Shown here one piece after another: positions 33,353-45,599 of a stretch of 64,000 bases of DNA (within the stretch, counting starts at the first letter, position 1; the number at the start of each line of letters is the position of its first letter). Both the position numbers and the translations under genes were made by a program. Source of the DNA: Marsupella aquatica. Its lineage: Eukaryota; Marchantiophyta. The stretch lies in the NCBI GenBank assembly GCA_973895155.1, contig OZ316891.1, positions 26,350,001 through 26,414,000 of the forward strand, read 5' to 3'. Under the pieces are notes generated by a model. That model made no database searches and was not told the DNA's origin. It saw only the letters and a list, made by a program, of their open reading frames with translations.

Positions 33353-36300
33353 CTACACCCATTTCTGCCTGCCCCTGCCAGCGTTTTCCTTGGGCTTATG
33401 CAGAGAAGAATTGGGCCTCTCCTTGCTTACAGCTGAGGACCGATTGGGCTTAAAGGGCGTATTTGGGCCAACCGCTGAGAGAACACCTGTGCTCGCTCTA
33501 TGTCTGTCGTCTCGATTTTTGGACCTTACAGTGACGGCGTTCATGTTGGCAACAGATTTTGACAACTCCTTTCGATAGACGGGAATGCCTCTTATGTTAG
33601 CATTCCTGGCTTCTCTATGAATGTTGACTGTCGGTCTGTTCTCTATGTCTCCACTGCTGCCGCTGCTGCTCGGACCATTGTTGGGATCTAACCCACCACC
33701 CGGCGTTGAGCACAACTTCCGCAAGGAGCTTCTCAAAAACTCTTGCGATGAAGTAACATTTTGGAAAACACCCAAAGACCGACCATGGAAGGCTGCCTCT
33801 TCAATTATGTTGAAGTCCTGTCCAGCAGTGAGTTCTGAGCTCCAGGGAGTATCGATGATGTGAAACTCCTGGGCAGATAAGTCAGAGCCCCACGAGGTTC
33901 TTCTATTTTCACTACCACAGATGGATTGGTACGAGCCACGAAGTTGGCATTCTTCCCCAAACGCCCTGTAGGCATTTTCGTCGTCAAAAAGATCATCTGT
34001 GGATTCTGCGTCTTCTATTTCCCGTTCTGTTGGGGGTAAATTCATGGGACGCAGCTGGGCCGGAGTTTGGCACGACTGTAGTTCTTGAACCTGCAGGCCC
34101 ACAGATGCTATAGACGTCAGAATTGAGACGGTCGCATTTCTAATTGCCAATTCATGAATACCTGCAGAAGAAAATTGTTAGCAAAACTTTCAACAATTTT
34201 AAATTTTTAACTTAAATTGTTAGCAAAACTATATTGACGAAGCTGAACATTAATAGTGCATATCTTCAGTAAACGAGATAATAATTAGGGACGATGAGAA
34301 TTGAGGGTAGGTATATAGCCATCAGACATGACCATTACCTTGCCCTCCAGCTCGAAAATCTCCTGCTTCAAGCTCATGATTGAGCTGTCTTTTTTGCGAC
34401 AGATTTCCTCCAGCATTGCAAGCCTCTGCACGGTGATGACCCAGGCGAATTTTTGCGAAATAATGTCAGGATTTTCCTTCTATACCAGCCATTACCTCGA
34501 AGGAACGCATCGTTGGTACAGACATCCACTTATATGCGTTGACGACTTCCTCTTACACGCCGAGTCCAACTATTGAGCAAAAGATACGGTAAGTCAATAT
34601 CACATAGCTTACCTTTTCACCGGATTCTTGCGTAGCTTTTGCGGCTGACGCCATATCTTGCAGAGCCATGTTGTGCCGCCGACAGTCCTCTCGCAGCTCG
34701 GCTATTTCTCTAGCTTTGGACGAAACCAGTGCCTAACATGCAATGACAGAAGTTAGTCGGACAGAAAAATCATAGATTCGCCGGCCCAGAACAAACACCG
34801 AAGAGGATACACGAAGTGTAAACTAACAAGGACTCCTGAATCTTTCAAAAATAGATTTGATTTTTTGAAAGGGAACAAAACTCAGAATCCGAGTTGAAGG
34901 CACATTCGTCCCATCAAACCAACCACGAAGCACTAGATCCTCGCTCTCAAATATTATGAAGAAACACCGATTTGGACATACGGAATTAGAAATAATACCC
35001 ATGAGAGAGTGTGGTGCACGACAATTTAATCCTAAGGTACAGTATTCCGTTGAATTTCATGGTTATAGCCTATTGGCTTAAAAACAATCAAATCTCAAAG
35101 AGCAGAGACCCAAATCAATGGAGTTCCCATGAAAACACCAATCACCACAAAGCATTTAATCCTCATCGAGGAATTTTGGAGAAACACCCAATTCGAAAAT
35201 GGAATTCTGAGTAAAACAGACTAGGGAAATTAGAAGATTTAGATGCTTGACTGTATAAATCAGTCATAGAACTGAGTGGCCTTTCGGTCTCGCTCTCCCC
35301 GGCGTGGTGTATAATTTCATGAGTCAAGACACTGCGGTAGAAGTGGCCAGAGATGGTGTGGGGGATACGAGTCTTCTCCCTCCTCTCAGAACACGGAAGT
35401 GATCAGACAATGGCAGGCCGAAGGCGACCAGATGGAACAATAGGAGCACCTTCTCGACGGGGATGCATACTGGAGCACCCTTGATCCCCTCTACCCCGTG
35501 GCAATTCCATTTTGACTCCATAAAGCAGGGGAGAGCTTGTCCGAAAGGACACCAAGATTATGACTCTTTCAAAATGGCAGGCATCTAAATCTTTTCAATT
35601 TCCTACATGGACCGGGATGCTTACAGTTGTGCTTTTTATATGTTACTAGGACTCCATACGGCAGTTTCGGCTGAACTTTTGACGGTTATTCATCCCGTAA
35701 ATTGTGCACGTTGCGGAATCAAGGACGTATACAATTCCTCGGTCCTAAGTCCAGCTAGGCCAGAGGACGACAAATATACATTACTGATCACATTGCCAGC
35801 GCTCTGGTTTGGGTTTAGACATCGTTGGTGGGGATCTATATACAAAATCCGTTCGAATAATTTTCTTGGTCCATCACCAGACGAGCACTTAAACAAGGAT
35901 TTGGTAGACCAATCTGGTGAGGAAATGATAAATGAAGAAAATCCCATTTGTCTTTCTCGCAAAAACTGCAGGGGCTGATAATTGAGGTCACAATTCGAGA
36001 ACAAAAGAACCGGAGATTGTCCAACTTCATTGAATTGACTTATTTTCATGCAAGTCAGCATTATATATTCATCACCTAACGAGTGACAATGTTTAAAACG
36101 AAATGTTCGAGTACCTTTCGACTGGCAATCAACTGCTGGTACACTGCTTCTTTGAGGCGAACTTGCCTCTTCAGCTCCGTTATCTCGTTCCCGGATTTAA
36201 CCTATACATGAAAGCAACAAAGAAGAGAAGAAAATGAGAATCGAGAATATGCAAGCCATTTACAGAGGATACAGCGCGAAAATTTTCAGGAAACGGAATG

Positions 36301-39300
36301 TGTGGCTGCCTTGATGGTTCGGATCCATGTGCCCCGACTATATATGGAAGAGGGATAAAAAGTAGTTCAGACTAATTGATCCTTGTCTATCCGACCATGT
36401 ACTTGAAGTTGACACTTCCGTGATCTATCGAAGGTGACTTGTATCTGATACCAAATATTCCACAATCTGTCTGATAACCAACAGACTGGAAAGTAACTCA
36501 CCTGATTCTTGCTGTCTTGCTCCCAGGCCTCCAATAGCTTTTTCTCCACTTGTTTTCTTTTCGCATCGCAAGCTCTAACGTAGGTCTTCAAATTAGCGAC
36601 CTGGACAAGGAGTTTTGAAGTGAATAGTCAGATCTCTCAAGTCTCGGACACTAATCTAGTCCACCCCAAACCAAATAACGTTTCTTTTGACGCCATTAGC
36701 ACGATACAGAGGGCTGCCACCCACCTTTGTCGCCGTTTTTTCAAATTCAGCAACCAGCTCCTCTCTAACTGTCACTAGGTTGGAGGTCTTCTCGAGAGAT
36801 GCAGGCTCTGCTATGTCAAACAAAGGAAGCATCATCTTCTCCACTTTCTGCCGGACTGCCTCAACACCTGGGGATAAATTCTGAAATTTCAAGCTTCTCC
36901 CAGCAGAAGGCGGCCAATTAGACAATGACTCTGCTTTTTCCCGTATGGGAGTTTCGTTTTGGGATTCGGATTCCGCCACATCAGAAGATTGTATCCTTCT
37001 CAAGAAAGAAGACTCCGGGTTGTCGAGGCCGCGTCGGAACCAGTCCTTCCAAGTCTGAATGTTCACACTCCCAGTAGACAGATCGCAGGCGTCGTCATTC
37101 AAAATCTGTCACAGGGCAAACTACCAAATAAACTTCCGAGACGGCATATTTGACCAAACCGTGGCGAATGGAATGGGAAAAGTAAAACGTGTGCATCTGA
37201 ACTGACAAACTCGATCTGCATTTCAGCGAGTAGAATACACATACAATTAGGAATATGAATTCCATACCTTCGCAATCTGCAGGTTGGCGAGGTAATCATC
37301 AAAATCGGATGGAGAGATATCTAGAGAACCTATAGCCTCAGGACAAAGAGAATCCCACAACTGCACCATTGCCGCTTGCAACTTGGCGATCTTATCGGAT
37401 GCCCTACTCACGTTGGCCATAATTGCTGCAGAAACTGCCCACACAGTAAATATATGAGACTCCTCTTCTTTTAAAAAATGGCTTCGTACATGACAGTGAA
37501 CTTCGGGAAGGTGCTTCACGGGACGTGTACTTCAATAGGAGAATCGCGCATTCACAATAAAACGAGCTAAACCAATCAATGCATCCAAGCTGAATAACCG
37601 ACCTTCAGGTTTCTTGTCCAAGGCATCGTCCTCTTGATCAAGGGCATTTGTCACTGCAGTTTCTAAATGTCGGGCCTGTAGCGAGACAGAAGGATTAGAG
37701 CTCATTCACCTCAACAAGACCAACTCATACGAGCCATCAAAGATTTTGAACTTCTTGTAACTGGAATACCCTCAATCTTACTTACCTTTTCGCCGACGAA
37801 GGTTAACGCTTCCAGGACATTAGAAGCTGCCTCGTCTAGTAACGTTATGACTTGCTTCTGCAGGGTTTGAACAACACCATGAAAATGAACAACTGGCTGG
37901 TTTATGGTCCGACCATTAAGTAACAATTTGCTAGTTGTAGTGTACATAACAGAAAGGCCGGCAAAAATAGTTCTTCAGCTAAATTTTCTAAATATCTGAA
38001 ACCACGGTTGTACAAGGGTCAGAAACTTCTTTACAACCTTAATACTGAGAATGATATTAGCACATCGAGCACGATCAGTGAAAGACTTCTCTTCGGTCGC
38101 TGTCTTTGGCCACCAGTCCTTGGAAAAGTCTTCAGTTCCCTGGAGCCAAATACAAGTCTTTGAGCTAAGGATGAGACCTGTAAGCATCCTCCAGCCGACC
38201 AAAAGAAGGGTAAAGCAAGGACGAATGCAGGCCACCAATAAATCCTAACAAAAAGATTTAGGACAACCTGTGACTACTAAAATGTTTTGGAACGATGTTA
38301 CTAGCATTGTCTGCTTTAGGTAAACCCTGCCACTTCCAGTTTTACCTGATGAAGATTCCCATGCTTCTCCGATGGCATTGGACTGAAAGGATCCATGATT
38401 ACGGAGGAAGTCTCTGAAAGCCACTCGATGGCGCTATGGTTGTCCGGAACGGTGTCCGCGGGCGTTTTGTTACAATCTTCCCATGTTCCATTACTAGAGT
38501 ACAAGTCTACCTTCGAAGGTTCCGTAATTTCCTTCTCAAGCTCCTGCTCACCAATACTCTGCTCAAACACGACGTCTTTATTCACCGAGTCTTCAGCAAT
38601 GGAATATTCCTGCTCTTCAGCCTGCTCTTCCAACAATAAACCAAGGTCCAAGGACTCTATCCAGCTACTTGACATCAGCATTTTCTCCATCAGGTCGTGA
38701 TTACTTCCAGGAGATTCCTCTTGGATGGGAGAAATTCTTTTCGTCAAGTCAGAAAAGGTCAAAAGTTTGTTTACTGCTGGCGTAGTAGTGAACTGCTCCG
38801 GAATCTGTTCGGACAGCTGCACATCTGAATTGCTCAAGCCATGCCCCTCATTGAGGTAATCCACAGTTTGGTCTGGGCCCTCATCCGATAGTCTCCGATC
38901 TGGTATATCAATTTGACTCAATTCCGATAATCTCCGATCTTGTATGTCAACTTGGCTTAAGAGCTCTACCAGCTCATCGAGTGAATCTGTTAGACAGGGC
39001 TCCCCTTTCTTGGCATCCATTTCGGACGACTGACTGTCAACTTGGGTCAATAAGCTTCCGAGCTCCTCTCGCATGAGCATTAGATCACTCTCCTGAAACA
39101 AACACGGATTTGGTGTCACGACACATGAAATTACAGAGCAATCTGTGGATCCTATGGCAAAATGATAGCTTCACAATTATAAACGTTTAAGGGCTACAGA
39201 AGGTACGAACCCTTTCGTAGATAACTCGTCGAAGACGTCTTAATTCCTTAGCATTATTCTCCTTCGCTTGAGAAGCCGCGGCTGCTCCCACTGCCACAAC

Positions 39301-39819
39301 CAGCACTCTCTGAAGGGGGCTTAATCCTTCCCAAACAAAAGACTCTTGGTCTCCCAACTGTGCACCAACTTTAGTCAAGCCTGTGGCAGTCTCAGAGTTC
39401 ACAAGGCGCCCATTGAGATCTATCCAAGCCACGCCATCGTGGCAGCGGTTGCTACAACCGAGCTGAGGATCGGAGCCGTGTCGGTCGTATAGAGCGAGGT
39501 TAGAGAAGACAGTTGGTCCATGTGGAAGGCCTTCGAAGAGCTTAAGGTAGGAAGTGCTTCGAGATCTCAAGCGACCTCTCCAGGGCCTTGGCGCTCTCTT
39601 GCCACGTACGCCCCAGAAAGAAACACGCTCTCGTGAGGAAAGTAAACCCAACTCCCCGTGGAGAGCCGGTAGTGCAACTTTGGCTTCGTCAGGAGATTCG
39701 TCCTTCGGACTCCCTGAAACGCACAACAATTCATCAAATTCGTTTAGACAGGCCGTGCTTACATTTCCTCCATATAATGGATAAACTTGCCAGGACCCCG
39801 CGACTCTACAGAGCACCAT
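33353..39819 (-). CDS. Multi-exon gene for a large coiled-coil protein, family unknown
   Basis: Twelve exons with GT-AG junctions: 39819-39211, 39092-38346, 38139-38038, 37857-37786, 37675-37603, 37425-37268, 37105-36725, 36600-36502, 36201-36115, 34732-34613, 34425-34339 and 34161-33353. All joins agree in phase except the last (phase 0 into an exon whose long frame needs phase 1). The product is about 1,110 residues. An N-terminal part has a compact, well-structured-looking segment (NLALYDRHGSDPQLG, then GLSPLQRVLVVAVGAAAAS), then an acidic disordered stretch. Heptad-rich Lys/Glu/Leu segments follow (RACDAKRKQVEKKLLEAWE; EITELKRQVRLKEAVYQQLI; REIAELREDCRRHN; EEICRKKDSSIMSLKQE) and a Ser/Asn-rich basic tail. 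I see no motor, kinase or membrane segment. A cytoskeletal or scaffold role is a guess from the coiled coil. The first ATG is directly preceded by TTCTAG, so it may be an internal exon. Confidence 0.8.
34733..36114 (-). other. Largest intron of the coiled-coil gene
   Basis: The 1.4-kb gap between the ninth and tenth exons shows no transposon ends. The open plus-strand frame at 35607-35978 has no motif or splice partner and I treat it as chance. Confidence 0.5.
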
Positions 39820-40049
39820 CTAGAATCAGTGGTGATACACTCATGTTAAAGACAACGTCGAAATGGAGAAACTAAGAGGGAGATTTGCGTGACATTAATG
39901 TGTTAGTAAGCTTCATCACCGTAAAGAACGACCATATAATTTAGTAGCACTAGATAAGGCCCTTCTTTCTTCTGTAGATAGTGATCATAATGGGAAGGCG
40001 AGAGCAAAACTGAGTATCGCAAATTGCGCACATTATCTACAACGTCAGC

Positions 40050-41151
40050 ACACTTCCGAGAAAACCCTATGCCCAGATGCATCGGCAAGCTTCTTTCCGG
40101 ACAATTTCAAGAACAATCTCATTGGAATGATTGTGTGCCAGATATTCAACGAGATTGTGCCCATTTTGAAGCTTTTGAAGATGAAATCAACGTTCAAGTC
40201 ATAGGAGACAGACTTTTATTCCTTCCACAAAAAAGTGCAGATTCTTCAGAAGCTTTGGTATGATTATCTCCTAAGAACAACGCTACGTATCCACAGGAGG
40301 ATGGAGGAAATTTCTAAAGAAACCACACTCCAAATCACATGGCTACTGCAGAACGCCAACATATAAGCAAAATTGTGCATAAATTGTCCCGCTTCGACCT
40401 AGTTAATGTAAAGAATTAGAGACGTGGAAAGTTCAATTGAATCTACCAGGCGAAGGGGTTTCTACAGCCCGACACCAGGGAAGTGATCTGGTTGTAGCAC
40501 TATCAACAACAACACTATGTTCAAGACCAACCAATGTCCCCGCCAAGGAAGGCAATATCAAGGAATCAGATAAAGAAAACCAGAAATCTAGAGAAACTGC
40601 AATCTCGGAGAAGACATGAACTGCAATGACAACAGAGTTGCATATTGCAGAACCCATCTTCCCGATCAACTATGAAATTAGCAGGCCTGCAGAGTTTCCT
40701 CTATGAAACTGCGGTCCACTGCTCTTTGTCACTTAAATTGAACGGGAGGCGAATCATCATGTTCTTCCAGTGGGCAGAAAAAAAAGTCGGCTTCGCATTT
40801 CCAGATTTAGAATATGAAAGTTGTAGTCTGTGAGCAATCGATTCGAGTATCAGCTGTTGTTCGACGGATCGGTGGAAGTCCGTCTGTAATGGCAACAAGG
40901 AATTCCAACGCATCGTGAACTGGATTCCCCAGGAAATCACACTACCAAGTGCTTCACAGTTTGGAGCCTTGCCCGGATTACAGACCTGGGTACTAAGTCA
41001 TACTTTTTCCACAAATCAAGTCACTGTAGTCTACTGGACATCTTGCAATGGATTGGATTTGAAACTTGAGAAAATATCCAGACTACCAAGAGGAAAGCTC
41101 GTTTACTTTACAGGCAGCGAAAAGATATCTTACATACGAACTTGGTAGGCG
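40050..41151 (+). CDS. Possible plus-strand exons, product unknown
   Basis: Open stretches with splice-like edges lie in series: to 40258 (PRCIGKLLSGQFQEQSHWND, donor TTG|GTATGA), 40420-40619, 40663-40833 after TATTGCAG (SLSLKLNGRRIIMFFQWAEK), and about 40898-41148 after CAACAAG (VNWIPQEITLPSAS...SEKISYIRTW). They read like protein rather than noise but match no family I know, and some end in stops that splicing would have to avoid. An alternative open frame exists on the minus strand at 40701-40940. Confidence 0.25.
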
Positions 41152-41157
41152 AAGAAA

Positions 41158-41670
41158 ATGGAAATCAAGGTTTTGACAGGACGTTGTTGTCAAGGGACAG
41201 TCCAAAATAAAGAAGGCACATTGGACACCCTAGCGCATAGTAAACAGACAAAAGAGAAAGATAAACAGATGAAAGAGAAAGAGAAAGGTAAACAGACGAA
41301 AGACAACGAGACTTTTTTCCAAAAGCTGAAGAAATGGTTTTGGGCCCCATCTGAAAGTAAACGCGGCAGGCGTCAGAGTAAGCTCTTGACAGGATGTTGT
41401 TCTGAAGGAAAAGGCAAAAACATAGCAGCCCTAGGGCACGGTGATCAGGAAGGGACGGAGACTTTTTTCCAAAAGCTGAGAAAATGGTGTTGTCCCCAAT
41501 CTAATGGTAAACGCGAGAGGCGTCAGCGCAAGCCTAAGGGCAAGAGACGATGGCCGCGAGTCACCACAAAGTCCCAAAAGATGGTCAGAAGCCGAGTTTG
41601 CAGGGCCTGTGTTCTCAAATCCTGGCTTGAAGCGCTTAAAGTTGAAAAAGGGTTGCGAGGTGGTTTATAG
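41158..41670 (+). CDS. Hypothetical basic protein with internal duplication
   Basis: A 170-residue frame from ATG 41158. ETFFQKLKKWFW...SKRGRRQ (from 41308) is repeated as ETFFQKLRKWCC...GKRERRQ (from 41458), a 150-bp spacing that keeps frame. LTGRCCQG and LTGCCSEG form a second duplicated pair. The C-terminus is strongly Lys/Arg-rich. There is no signal peptide, and no family was recognised. Conservation of frame across the duplication is mild evidence for coding; it is near the candidate exons at 40.0-41.15 kb on the same strand. Confidence 0.35.
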   Translation: MEIKVLTGRCCQGTVQNKEGTLDTLAHSKQTKEKDKQMKEKEKGKQTKDNETFFQKLKKWFWAPSESKRGRRQSKLLTGCCSEGKGKNIAALGHGDQEGTETFFQKLRKWCCPQSNGKRERRQRKPKGKRRWPRVTTKSQKMVRSRVCRACVLKSWLEALKVEKGLRGGL

Positions 41671-43552
41671 TCGTCTCCTGCCCTACGCCTTCCTACAGGC
41701 GACTAGCTAAAGACGCTCAAACGAATACTGTCTGATCGCTTCCCGAAATCCGCAGGAGATGCTAGGCACTGAAGGATTCACCAAGCAGAGTCCCCACTAG
41801 CCTGGCTAAAGGTCTACTGAGTCAACAAAGTAGGAAGCCTGATCTGTGGTAAGAAGTTGACGGCAAAGATACGCACAATATGATGCAAATCAGGAGACAT
41901 TGAGAACCATACCTCCACTTCCCTTCGCCATTGTTGAATCCTCCCGGCTTGTCCGGTCAATTGCACGTTAACATGGCCCGAAGCTGTCGCTGTGATACCT
42001 TCGTGCCCGCCGCAAAATCCATGAACTGCGGTGCTTCATACTTGAAACTATTCCAGCAACAAGCTACTTGCGTGACGATCGAAAAGCATCACCTGAAACC
42101 AAGCAATATCAAGAGCGTAGTCAGTCGGAGGACGTCAGGACCTTGAAGTGTTTATTTACTGCACCCGTCCATGCATTGGACATTCGAACACCTACAGACC
42201 CCAGTGGTAAATCGCTATTGCATCTATGGGCGGTATGGAATCCCAAAGACGAGACCGGAATCTTATATCCACTTTATGTTTCACTTTGAATTTCCTGAAA
42301 CCTGGGCCAATCCACCCGAAGTGCAACGCAAGCGATCTGTACAGAGTGGGCTGCCATTATGTTTGAGTAAGAAAATCAGCTATACTCAGCAGACTTAAGT
42401 CGATGCAAATGCCTCTGAGAGAAAAACTTATAGAAGAGCAGAGAGCGCATTTCGCACATTCTATGCGCTTCCCGTCCTCGTCGAATATAGATTTTTGAAA
42501 CAAGTGAAAGCCAATTTCTCGCCTCAGAACTTCTGCATTACTGGCCCAGACAGATCTCTCATGAAATCGACTCGTTCGATACGAGAAGAGTGAGGCACGG
42601 CAGATAGCTCAGGTCACTGCATTTTCATCTCGAAGTCCGAAAAGTATGCTCGAAGGTACTAAACAGCACACGACACGGTTCACTTCGCAGGTACAGCACG
42701 GACACCGAAGGTACCACTCAGAGAGATGTGTATAAGGCGGAGAATTCCGACGTCGATGTTCCTGTTGTAGGTAATGTGAGCACGATGACCGCAAGCTGCT
42801 CCAACTTAGTTCATTCACAATTTCCTCCCTACTTCAGTTTGACAAGGGCTGGCAGGCTTCTCGGGGAGAGAAGTTCACCGCAGCACCCACAACTGAAATA
42901 TTGTTCACAATCAAGGAATGTAACACCGAGGGAGACATGGGAGCCGTTCACAAGAGAGTACCAGGAGCATACATAAACCCCCGCACCAAAAGCACCCGAC
43001 CTTACAACAAACCCAATGGCAAGCTGAACGCAGAGGACAACGGAGAAGGAAACCTTTGAAAGAGAGTAAAGTGCTAGAGAGATCGATGAACGCAGACTTT
43101 TGACAGTGGGATCAGCGAGGCAGAAAAGCTCACGAGGAGATAGATCGAGGAAAAGATATTGCCAGAGCTTGTGAGAGGGGCACAGATGTGAAGACCGAGC
43201 GAGAGTGAGAGGGAGTCTTCAGAAGAGGATGACAAAGGAGCACAACAGAAACCCCCTCACCTCCAGGAACACTCTCGAGATGGCACAGACCCTCAATTGA
43301 GTTCCAATCCGGTTTTAGACATCAACCACTCAGGAGTGCAAACACCACGACGACCCAAAGCACAAGTCGGAATGCTTTTACTGTCAAAGAGGCACAGACC
43401 GTGCCAGCTGAAATCCCGTCCCAGGCACACAAATTCACCACACTCCAAAGAAAGAAGCGCTCGGTTTCAGCGATCAAACATTCACTCGAGAGAACCAAAG
43501 CTTCGCCAACCCCAAAACCCACAGCTCAATTAATAATCAACAACACACCCAC
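41671..43552 (-). other. Mostly non-coding; one candidate minus-strand exon
   Basis: On the minus strand a frame ending at donor ACGAAG|GTATCA (last base 41999) reads SFKYEAPQFMDFAAGTK, entered through a possible acceptor GGAATAG near 42048. The motif resembles the YxFxAPxFxDF element of TPX2-type proteins. Its phase at the donor (0) would fit the exon at 39819. The rest of the region shows no gene. Confidence 0.3.
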
Positions 43553-43633
43553 CTCAGCGCACTTGCGAATTGCAGAACTTCGCCCGGCGAGGAAGCTCCA
43601 GATTGCGTCGAAGGGGGTCCACTTCATCGCCAT
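43553..43633 (-). CDS. Candidate first coding exon
   Basis: ATG at 43633 opens MAMKWTPFDAIWSFLAGRSS and runs to a donor GCTGAG|GTGGGT after 27 codons. It lies in a CpG- and GC-rich stretch of the kind that often surrounds promoters. It could begin the coiled-coil gene, but the junction with the 42.0-kb exon does not fit in phase by my count. Confidence 0.3.
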
Positions 43634-43886
43634 CGCGTCCCATTGTTCTCGAGGACGCTGATGCCGAAGAAAGCTCAAGAGAGGCGTGGAGGCCCTGGAG
43701 GGGGAATGAAGCAACTTTTGAATTTGAACGACTCCTCCAGTCGGGCCCCACCCTCGCGCCACACAAAACAACGGGTCGCGAGAAATAACTTCGTCGCCGG
43801 GCACCTCGTAAAGTTCGACGGCGCGAGGGTTGCCCCTGCCCCTCGTGACAGCCCGTTCCTCCTGCCCGCGCCTCCATGTACGGGAC

Positions 43887-43986
43887 ACTTTCGCCCTGAC
43901 CGGGACTCCCCTCCCCGCTGCCCGGACCACTTTCGCCCTGACCGAACGCTCTCCGCCGTTGGATGAGGTTACTTTCGCGCTGACCG
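43887..43986. repeat. 42-bp spaced ACTTTCGCCCTGACCG repeat
   Basis: Near-identical 16-mers begin at 43887, 43929 and 43971, exactly 42 bp apart. On the minus strand they fall in an open frame as a 14-residue repeat (VRAKV). They sit just upstream of the candidate first exon and could be promoter elements or coding repeats. Confidence 0.65.
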
Positions 43987-44062
43987 CGAAGAATGAGCCT
44001 GGCTGCCCAGATGTCATCATTGTAATTTCGCTCCTAAAACATTTTGTGATTTTGTGAGACAA

Positions 44063-44859
44063 TAAAAATAGTACTTTATTTTTTCAAGATTTGATGATTT
44101 TAGGCCGAGATGGATTGGCATGTTGTATTGTATGGAATATAATATAGTGTCCCATTTATTTTGAAATTACAATAGCTAGAGAGAATCAGGACTAGGTCAA
44201 AGATAGAAATAATAAACATCTGCGTTAAAGTTAAGGCTCAAGATTTAACCCACCATGCTCTCACCCAAAAGACAACAACATCAAATAAGATCAAGTAGTT
44301 TTTTGAAATAGTTTACTTATGGTTTCTTTGGAATTTGCTTTTTTATAAGTTTATTTATGGTTTGATTTGTGATTGTTCTATTTTGCATTCTGCTATTTCA
44401 TTTCTTGTGTAAAATTTTGATGATTGGGATGGCTCTTCACAGATTCTCTTATCAAAGGAGGTAATTTTATCTTCATATAGTTTTGTGAACCATTGTGATA
44501 GTTCTTCAACTAGAAAGCTTTAACCTTGATGGCAATGGGATCTGGTAATCCTTCTAGAATGGGTTTGTCGACATAATGATCTCAAGCATATGGTCATAAG
44601 CATGTATGCACATCAAGTTATCATTACATGTACTAGGAAAAACCATGGAGAACCAATGACGATTTGACTTAGATTGTAAACTATTCACATGGAACGCGTG
44701 ATATACCTGGGAGTATTTTTAAGCACTTTGAGGAACCATATTTATCTTTTTTCAAGTTCATTATCCCCTTGTCTTTCCTTAGCACTATCCTAAATTTGTC
44801 ATGCAAACCCTCGTCGGCGCTTAACCATGTACTCGGGTTTGAGCGGCTACCCTAGTTAG
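44063..44859. other. No gene seen
   Basis: AT-rich sequence without a frame of coding character or a recognisable terminal repeat. Confidence 0.4.
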
Positions 44860-45085
44860 CGGTGATCCTGATTAATTTAGGGCATTGCCAGGTAGATTTA
44901 GCGGCTGGTGAGCGACCGGCGCTAGGATTGCGGCTCGGGATTTAACCCGCCTCGCCGCCACCTAGGAGACTACGGCACCGAATAGGGTCAGATGGTCAAT
45001 TAGGTTAGTTGGCTGGTAGATTTGCCTAACCTGGGATTATTCTAATTTTGCACACCACTGTTTCGTCCTTTATGGTGAGGCTTCA
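44860..45085 (+). repeat. Diverged repeat, copy A
   Basis: TTTAGGGCATTGCCAGGTAG through CACCTAGGAGACTACGGCAC and on to GGTGAGGCTTCA is shared with 47330-47560. Copy A continues to a perfect TTCACTTCAG/CTGAAGTGAA hairpin at about 45179-45200. It is probably part of a decayed retroelement. Confidence 0.6.
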
Positions 45086-45516
45086 CTGGCTGGGAGGATT
45101 CCTCACAAATTGCCTTATCGGGTGAGGCAGCCCATCCCTTGGGATCCAGGGGGTATACCTCCTGGGCCTCTCCTCATTCACTTCAGTTCTGAAGTGAATC
45201 CGGTTACAGTTTTTAGTTTCTTGCTTAGCAGCGCTCATCGATTACACGTAGATGATCGTTGCATAGCGTGTCTGTCAGTTACATAGACAACGGTTGGTTT
45301 TTCATCGTTGAGTAGTGCTTACATTGCTGCCCTACGATTTTCCGCCCATTCTAATAAAGTGCATTACAGATTCGCTTACTCCGGACTCATTTTGTCTCAC
45401 ATTTTATTCACTTCAGAACTGTCATGCATTGAAATCTAGGATTTCGGCGCGATAGAAGTTTCAATAGATTGCATATTTGGATTCCTCTCGAGATTTTAGG
45501 TTGAGAAAGTGGTCTT

Positions 45517-45549
45517 AGTTTTTTGATTCGGGTCCCGAATCAAAAACTA
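45517..45549. repeat. Near-perfect palindrome
   Basis: TTTTTGATTCGGG, one T, then CCCGAATCAAAAA: arms of about 15 bp with a one-base centre. It precedes a block rich in CGTACC. Confidence 0.8.
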
Positions 45550-45599
45550 AAATTACTTTAGCTTCTGACGGTTTTTCAATTTCGCAATATTTTTGCACT

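Noticed and set aside
35607-35978. Gene nested in the largest intron
   Set aside because: The frame has no motif, no splice partner and ordinary intron composition around it.
43526-44062. 178-residue minus-strand frame as a complete protein
   Set aside because: Its upstream part is a GC-rich 42-bp repeat, and the likely real coding part is the short exon 43633-43553; the long frame has no family match.
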